Assembly: GCA_037783415.1 (NCBI GenBank)
Contig: JAZGTN010000007.1
Coordinates: 7,709,501-7,773,500 of the forward strand
DNA from: Leptasterias polaris
Lineage: Eukaryota; Echinodermata; Asteroidea; Forcipulatida; Asteriidae
Direction of reading: 5' to 3'
DNA length: 64,000 bases
Every line of letters begins with the position of its first letter. Within the stretch, counting starts at the first letter, position 1. Below the pieces are notes generated by a model. The model was not told the origin of the DNA and did not search any database. It saw only the letters and a list, made by a program, of their open reading frames with translations. Below, in pieces: positions 61,901-64,000 of the stretch. A program made the position numbers and the translations under genes.

Positions 61901-64000
61901 GTGCAAACTCTTGTCTTTGTAACGAAGAGACAATCTAGTTCGAAAATTGTCAAGTTCGGGACCTATTACTTATTACTTTCGTAATTGCACTTGAATAAAG
62001 GCGAGCGAATCTTATATTACGAAGTGACAAAACATACCGTTTATTTCGTCAACAAGTAGCAATGGGAGACTTAAAGTGCAGATTTGATGCATACAACTTT
62101 ATATATGTGGTGTTTTTTGCTGCTTTTCCCCTAAACTATATAAATAAAGAAAGGCCTGTGTCCGTTCGTGGTGTTGAAAGTAAATCAAAACATACATTTT
62201 TCCGTTTTCACGAACTAACACCATCCAATGTCGGTTTTAGTTCGTGGAAACCCCTTTGTCTTCACATTTTGAGGTTGGTGCACTCCGTGCGGTGCAATTA
62301 GTTTGTAGCGACGAATTGTCAGTTTCGGTGAACAGTTGCAATGCCTCTATATCGTAACTAAAAAAGTCAAGCTCCTGAAGCGTTTGCATGAAAACGTACC
62401 TTGGCTAAAACATTGTTTTAAACATGTACACAACTGAAATTAGATAAACGGTTGGTACACTATGTGCTAAGTTCTTGTCGTTGGTGACAATTAAGCGTTT
62501 CTATGAGTTGACGAACCTAAATATGCATTGGTTTCTTCTATACTGCACCTTGTTTCAGGTCTTAATTTAGGGTTTATACACAATTTTGTTTAGAAAAGAA
62601 CATATCACCCAATAGATGCCCGATCGGACAAAATACCGAAGTTCTGTATGACTGACAATTGCAACGTAACTCTGTTTAAACGTAAAAAGAAAAACCTTGT
62701 GAGAGTTTAAACATTATTAAACCCGTCCCTGTATGTTTAGCTGTGGGTGGGATGACGAATTATGTAACCCCACAATGCATCCTGAGTACTAGCAAGGGAC
62801 CTAAATGTGGCTCAGATCTTAAATATTGCAACAGCCGAAAACCGAGCTCCATTTTTGTAAAATAGTTTGGAATTAAAATTAGTGCTTCGCAGTTAATATG
62901 GTCATTGCAATTACAGATGCGTACATACACCTTTAGTAGGCAAACGTCATAAAGTTTTGCAATGCCACCATCAGCCAGTTGCGCAACGCGGAACGTACCT
63001 TCGCACTACTTGCGTCTAGCATTTCCAAAGTTTCCAATGAAAACAAAAATAAAAAAAAACTTACCGGTTATGTTATAGACAGTTGCAACAATTCTTAGTT
63101 TGTAAACTCTCGAATACAAGTTCAATCTTTTGAGGGTTATCCAAACTGAAGGAGCATCAGCAGACACCCCAAACGGGAGTAGAGTCTGATCGCTTAATAC
63201 TGCAATCGGCTCTCCATATGAAGGATCGGGACCATTCCTGATTCTAAGAGTAAACGAGCTTGCATAATATTCGATAATCTCAATTCGAACTCGACTACCT
63301 GGCGGCTCCGTGAAAATCCAAATACACTCTATGTTTAGTTCGTCTGTATTCGGATATCTGACTAAAGACACATTGGTGTTATTCGGAATCGATTCTGACG
63401 TTCCCGAATAAACAGCAAAGTAGGGGACAGCGTCTGGTGTGAAGGAAGACTCTCCTGGTATGTAGGGCGACTTTCCCAGAATAGTTATTGAATCTTCAAA
63501 CTGCAAATGAGTTGTTGTTGTTCCGCAATTATCTGCAAGAGGGTAGTGATAAACAAAACCCATCGAAATGTTACGTAAGCCCTAACTGATTTGGGGGTTT
63601 AAAATAACTGTCAGCAATGATAAAACACAAATGGTATTCATAAGTAACAAACAATTGGGTAATAAATGTTCGTGTTATTTCTTGAACATCTTCCGTATTA
63701 CGAAGTGACACATTCCATTGTATTACAACACGTTTTGTGTGTCACTTCGTAAAACGAACGTCTGTGCGTGTCATTCAGTTCGTGAACACAAATCTTTCAC
63801 ACCTTGAGCTTGATGCACGTGCCGCATACAATGGTAAATACGACGTGTGTGTTAGGTCGTGAAAACGAAAAGTCATGATAAAACAACCCTTAAAAACTCA
63901 CCACAACTACTTTCATCATTGTAATTTCTGCAATCTTCTTTACCATCACAGAAAGTGCTCGGCGGTAGACATTTTTTTTCTGGCTCGCACAGCCTCTGCT
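34211..64000 (-). CDS. LDLa/CUB/LRR-containing GPCR (GRL101/relaxin-receptor-like), 5' end outside window
   Basis: Eighteen exons, read from 64000 downward, give about 1340 codons without a stop: LDLa1, CUB1, LDLa2, LDLa3, CUB2, LDLa4, LDLa5, CUB3 (two exons), degenerate LDLa6, CUB4, LDLa7, LDLa8, LRRNT, four LRRs, then hinge plus seven helices. GRL101 of snails and RXFP1/2 of vertebrates have LDLa-LRR-7TM architecture; the interleaved CUB domains are a further addition. It should be a plasma-membrane receptor with a large modular ectodomain; the ligand is unknown. Borders are phase 1 throughout the LDLa/CUB part and phase 2 among LRRs. The start codon and signal peptide lie upstream of the window. 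Splice sites were picked by eye. Confidence 0.85.
35469..35749. mobile_element. tRNA-like sequence between 50-bp inverted repeats
   Basis: ACCCTCACACCGATGTGTGT...TACTTACCCGAG (35470-35519) is inverted at 35699-35748. Inside, the minus strand carries A-box-like GGTCTAGTGGTTAGAC (complement of about 35584-35599) and B-box-like GGTTAGAATCC (35561-35571). A second B-box-like GTTCGAATCC lies on the plus strand near 35617. It could be two SINE pieces inserted head to head or a MITE that captured a tRNA-like segment. Confidence 0.65.
36437..37078. mobile_element. Nested fold-back element
   Basis: Outer arms: 36437-36563 (GATCCGACTACCCACCGCTG ... GCCACGCTTGTTAGCGAGGC) and their inverse at 36916-37078, interrupted by long C-runs (36993-37040). 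Inner arms: CCGGTGTGGCAGGAGATTCT..CCCATATGG (36769-36800) inverted near 36868-36918. No coding capacity; a MITE-like structure. Confidence 0.8.
37221..37292 (-). CDS. LRR exon 4
   Basis: 72 bp, phase 2 on both sides: IAINISLERIRMGAFNGLSS then LKTM. A 24-residue leucine-rich repeat, donor GTAAGT, joining directly to the hinge. Confidence 0.85.
37569..37640 (-). CDS. LRR exon 3
   Basis: 72 bp, phase 2-2: LDISNNLIKDIEDMSFFELN then NLQTM. Classic LxxNxL core. Donor GTGAGT. Confidence 0.9.
37930..38001 (-). CDS. LRR exon 2
   Basis: 72 bp, phase 2-2: LSLSGNELHHVLPGAFVGVT then NLISL. Acceptor GTTTCAG, donor GTAAGT. Confidence 0.9.
38270..39060. repeat. Dispersed repeat, copy with insertion (sister copy at 54520-54930)
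   Basis: TAAATCGCCCAAACCATTA, GCAACATTTCCCTTGAAATA, ATTAGTGGTAATTAGGTC, then GCTAAGTTATTGCTGTACAA and TGGCGGAGTACTGACTTTTT align collinearly with the copy at 54520-54930, which lacks the central 460 bp. Confidence 0.85.
38469..38934. mobile_element. 466-bp MITE with 31-bp TIRs
   Basis: TGACCTGCTCTATCGAATTG...AATGTCTC at the left and its inverse GAGACATT...CGATAGAGCGGGTCA at the right, two mismatches. The sister repeat at 54720 has a nearly empty site (AGGTCCAGTGCTAAG), defining the insertion. No coding capacity; target duplication unclear. Confidence 0.85.
39389..39460 (-). CDS. LRR exon 1
   Basis: 72 bp, phase 2-2: TLSGANISKINAGMFKGFLH then LSAL. Donor GTGAGT. Confidence 0.85.
39461..40140 (-). 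other. Intron after the LRRNT exon
   Basis: 680 bp; nothing recognised apart from A-runs. Confidence 0.6.
40141..40258 (-). CDS. LRRNT exon
   Basis: 118 bp, phase 1 in and phase 2 out, so it converts between the two module phases. CPSGCKCYYDNEDLVVGC matches the C-x3-C-x-C-x(n)-C cap that precedes LRRs. The reading ends KVTKRL. Confidence 0.9.
40259..41917 (-). other. Intron between LDLa8 and LRRNT
   Basis: 1.66 kb with no recognised element or exon. Confidence 0.5.
41918..42034 (-). CDS. LDLa8 exon
   Basis: 117 bp, phase 1-1. Six Cys present: CPDFYHC, SECRYRSVIC, NGFKDCPQGDDEEDC. Asp/Glu calcium ligands of the LDLa fold are in place. Confidence 0.9.
42035..42481 (-). other. Intron between LDLa7 and LDLa8
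   Basis: 447 bp, AT-rich, nothing recognised. Confidence 0.5.
42482..42607 (-). CDS. LDLa7 exon
   Basis: 126 bp. HCPTDTVDCQDDSCVDANAT then CDGFKDCQTGIDEDNC. The acceptor at 42608 (TTTCCCAAAG) was chosen over a closer AG because only it keeps phase 1 and avoids a stop. Confidence 0.8.
42850..43153. repeat. Array of six hairpins, AGGTGTTCG/CGAACACCT type
   Basis: Hairpins at 42850-42880, 42901-42930, 42963-42992, 43002-43031, 43066-43093 and 43120-43153. Outer stem AGGTGTTCG/CGAACACCT is constant (one C-to-T in the fifth). Inner stems are TGC/GCA (four units), GAC/GTC and GAGC/GCTC, all paired. Spacers are T-rich. Inverted relative to 1816-2046, which shares the GAGC and GAC types. Confidence 0.92.
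43154..47018. repeat. Tandem diverged 1.1-1.6-kb units with TGACGTCA palindromes
   Basis: Units are marked by half-sites CGAACACCT at 43145-43153, 44295-44303, 45369-45377 and 47010-47018. Each carries TTACGTCATGATGACGTCAT-like sequence, CAAGTTACAAGGTTTTTAAA-like sequence and ACTTCCGGTCG/CCGGAAGT palindromes. The first units match 1-1815 in inverted orientation; later ones are more diverged. No coding frame is shared. Confidence 0.8.
47632..47976 (-). CDS. CUB4 exon
   Basis: 345 bp, phase 1-1. LCGSRYIVMS, then SPEFPSNYPANLICSWRVYP (hallmark CUB 'PxFPxxYPxxxxCxW'), then HDVLRIESY and GLSFVSDST. Two Cys kept; the C-terminal Cys pair is absent. Confidence 0.92.
47977..48527 (-). other. Intron between degenerate LDLa6 and CUB4
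   Basis: 551 bp; nothing recognised. Confidence 0.5.
48528..48638 (-). CDS. Degenerate LDLa6 exon
   Basis: 111 bp, phase 1-1, the same length as LDLa2, 3 and 4. Reads CGNDEVSCNNLSNSSG, LVCVQNNTSE, RGLQFCQRPG: four Cys, no DC-x-SDE calcium motif. In frame with both neighbours and flanked by good splice sites, so probably spliced but unlikely to fold as a calcium-binding LDLa. Confidence 0.6.
48639..51489 (-). other. 2.85-kb intron
   Basis: Contains a degenerate minisatellite at 50275-50500 and small CAG/CGG-type runs near 49420-49450. No exon found. Confidence 0.5.
50275..50500. repeat. Degenerate minisatellite, about 32-bp units
   Basis: Units of the form CGTATTTTGGGGGGAACGAAAG, with variants such as CATATTTCGGGCGAACGGGA, about seven times. 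The minus-strand frame with repeated PKIRF/PKYAF words derives from it. Confidence 0.75.
51490..51605 (-). CDS. CUB3, second exon
   Basis: 116 bp; enters with phase 2 and leaves with phase 1. VKFPQKTASKQNEMFLIFTS then DFSVQRTGFELGVSQTQEG, the C-terminal half of a CUB fold. Confidence 0.88.
52092..52323 (-). CDS. CUB3, first exon
   Basis: 232 bp; LCRDGRVELK, then TPRWPMNYPRETQCQWLLVA and NYDFLRVGNG, the Asp-bearing CUB motif. The donor GTAAGC leaves phase 2, completing Gly with the next exon. Confidence 0.9.
52324..53332 (-). other. Intron before CUB3
   Basis: 1 kb; (CAG)n/(CAA)n-type run at 52884-52930. Confidence 0.6.
52884..52930. repeat. (CAG)n(CAACAG)n microsatellite
   Basis: Six CAG units followed by CAACAG repeats. 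Confidence 0.95.
53333..53446 (-). CDS. LDLa5 exon
   Basis: 114 bp, phase 1-1. DCQVQQFSCRSRTGCFSKPS then LCDAINDCSDLSDEFDC. Six Cys and the SDE motif are complete. Confidence 0.92.
54520..54930. repeat. Dispersed repeat, copy without the MITE
   Basis: Collinear with 38270-39060, but continuous across the point where the MITE sits there. Confidence 0.85.
55698..56024 (+). pseudogene. N-terminal zinc-ligand fragment of a large transposon protein
   Basis: ATG 55698 opens 108 codons: MTEKDSEKHSNLRCYAHLCG, then LTPITETSWTKFRQCVQIWK, then LRWCYQYFTDAAKQRRAVLA. The C-x4-C, T-x2-W and C-Y-x(n)-A-x-Q-R layout parallels residues 5-80 of the protein at 25312. It ends in a stop at 56022-56024 right after a weak donor (AAG|GTTAGA). 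Likely a leftover of an internally deleted gene, though a small expressed protein cannot be excluded. Confidence 0.5.
56750..56941 (+). pseudogene. C-terminal Cys-rich fragment of the same protein type
   Basis: HPTPNGHGWKLIDD, closely like HPSPIGHGWEIMNG near the end of the 25312-29817 product. It is followed by LCSKSKCKLGKSDSKCC and LSCTELC-like spacing, then TGA 56939. Proteins of this general kind often end in such a Cys-rich tail (from memory, not checked). A stop lies just upstream in frame, so continuity needs the acceptor at 56716 or is lost. Confidence 0.55.
57175..57655. repeat. 480-bp fold-back repeat
   Basis: TCCACAGAAATATGCCTTTC and TGTGTGGTTTTCCTTTTACT (57313-57358) are inverted at 57448-57489. 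Weaker pairing extends outward to TACTTTCCACTCGTGCTCTA (57179) against its inverse near 57602-57645. MITE-like, no coding capacity. Confidence 0.75.
58574..58684 (-). CDS. LDLa4 exon
   Basis: 111 bp, phase 1-1. CAKNEFSCTSGPKCVPESAV then CDGWGDCPEKEDEFGC. Complete LDLa. Confidence 0.92.
58685..59236 (-). other. Intron between CUB2 and LDLa4
   Basis: 552 bp with A-runs around 59040; nothing else. Confidence 0.5.
59237..59599 (-). CDS. CUB2 exon
   Basis: 363 bp, phase 1-1. LCANETIRTT, then LVCIWLLTSDPGVRVQLEII, then SIWIRKSEC. Divergent CUB with the first two Cys and the C-x-W motif. Confidence 0.85.
59600..60502 (-). other. Intron between LDLa3 and CUB2
   Basis: 903 bp; carries the SINE head fragment 60186-60238. 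Confidence 0.6.
60186..60238 (+). mobile_element. Truncated SINE head
   Basis: GCGTGTCGAGGCCGCCGAGC, then AGATAAGAACACTGGACTCG. Matches the first 50 nt of the SINE at 10055; the B-box part is lost. Confidence 0.7.
60503..60613 (-). CDS. LDLa3 exon
   Basis: 111 bp, phase 1-1. CGDHHYACASGDCIPRYQR then CDGKLNCDDMTDELHC. Complete LDLa. Confidence 0.92.
60940..61480. repeat. Degenerate repeat of CCATTGTGTCCGA words, interrupted by a MITE
   Basis: ACCATTGTGTCCGAGCCATT, AAACCATTATGT, ACCATTGTGTCCGATCCATT and CCATTATGTCCGACAAGC recur in both flanks of 61180-61319, with GATCTGATGTGT/GGTCTGATGTGT between. Confidence 0.65.
61180..61319. mobile_element. 140-bp MITE
   Basis: Ends ATACGCCTCTCTTAATATTC and the inverse AATATTAAGAGAGGCGTAT. 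Flanking TA on the left and the terminal TA are compatible with a TA target, as in Tc1/mariner-type MITEs. Contains a TGACGTCA near the left arm. Confidence 0.8.
61706..61816 (-). CDS. LDLa2 exon
   Basis: 111 bp, phase 1-1. CSDEEFSCPSGLQCLNTSSL then CDGKKHCAVHEDELGC. Complete LDLa. Confidence 0.92.
61817..63064 (-). other. Intron between CUB1 and LDLa2
   Basis: 1.25 kb; includes ATTACGAAGTGACA words also seen at 63700 in inverted form. No exon. Confidence 0.5.
63065..63532 (-). CDS. CUB1 exon
   Basis: 468 bp, phase 1-1, longer than the other CUB exons by about 40 residues at the N-side. DNCGTTTTHL, then IECIWIFTEPPGSRVRIEII, then LRIRNGPD. Acceptor CTCTTGCAG, donor GTAAGT. Confidence 0.9.
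63533..63901 (-). other. Intron between LDLa1 and CUB1
   Basis: 369 bp; holds GTGTCACTTCGT/ACGAAGTGACAC inverted words (63702-63712, 63740-63751) forming a small palindrome. Confidence 0.5.
63902..64000 (-). CDS. LDLa1 exon, cut by the window edge
   Basis: At least 99 bp. LCEPEKKCLPPSTF then CDGKEDCRNYNDESSC. Donor GTGAGT, phase 1. Probably nearly complete, since sister exons are 111 bp. Confidence 0.9.

Overview
The window is eukaryotic nuclear DNA from an animal. It is AT-rich, has spliceosomal introns with GT/AG borders, and is loaded with transposons, SINEs, fold-back repeats and microsatellites. The one clear host gene is a GRL101/relaxin-receptor-like GPCR with LDLa, CUB and LRR modules. 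Together with a DIRS-type retroelement and many MITE-like elements this points to a marine invertebrate, most likely a deuterostome such as an echinoderm. The species cannot be fixed from the sequence.

Layout. 1-2046: a repeat family of about 1 kb units rich in TGACGTCA palindromes, ending in an array of short hairpins (AGGTGTTCG...CGAACACCT). 2047-7001: a broken DIRS/Ngaro-like tyrosine-recombinase retrotransposon (gag zinc knuckle, RT, RNase H, recombinase) with two apparent introns and a 171-bp direct repeat. 7544-7753: a second, unrelated hairpin array. 7754-20100: mostly no recognisable gene, with a possible PAN-like exon, minisatellites, a tRNA-derived SINE and a hammerhead-like motif. 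20113-20827: a decayed copy of the GPCR exon, cut off by a block of TTGGTCAAA-type repeats. 20826-31037: an apparent composite element holding remains of a SAM-like gene and, nested in it, a 6.7-kb element (24021-30754) with 419-bp near-identical inverted repeats around one intact 1502-codon gene. 31038-31490: a 30-bp minisatellite.

34211-64000, minus strand: one large multi-exon gene, 5' end outside the window. I reconstructed 18 exons: eight LDLa exons (one degenerate), four CUB domains (one split over two exons), an LRRNT exon, four 72-bp LRR exons and a final exon with hinge, seven transmembrane helices and tail. All module borders in the LDLa/CUB part are phase 1 and all LRR borders phase 2, so every module is symmetric. 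The introns hold a second TIR element (55225-58470), an inverted copy of the hairpin/CRE repeat family (42850-47018), several fold-back elements and SINE pieces.

The most novel-looking item is the 24021-30754 element. Its protein has N-terminal zinc-ligand patterns and a C-terminal region resembling the FEN1/XPG (PIN-fold) nuclease core. The element at 55225-58470 looks like an internally deleted relative that keeps only the protein's two ends. The hairpin arrays, whose inner stems change in a compensated way from unit to unit, are the second unusual signal.
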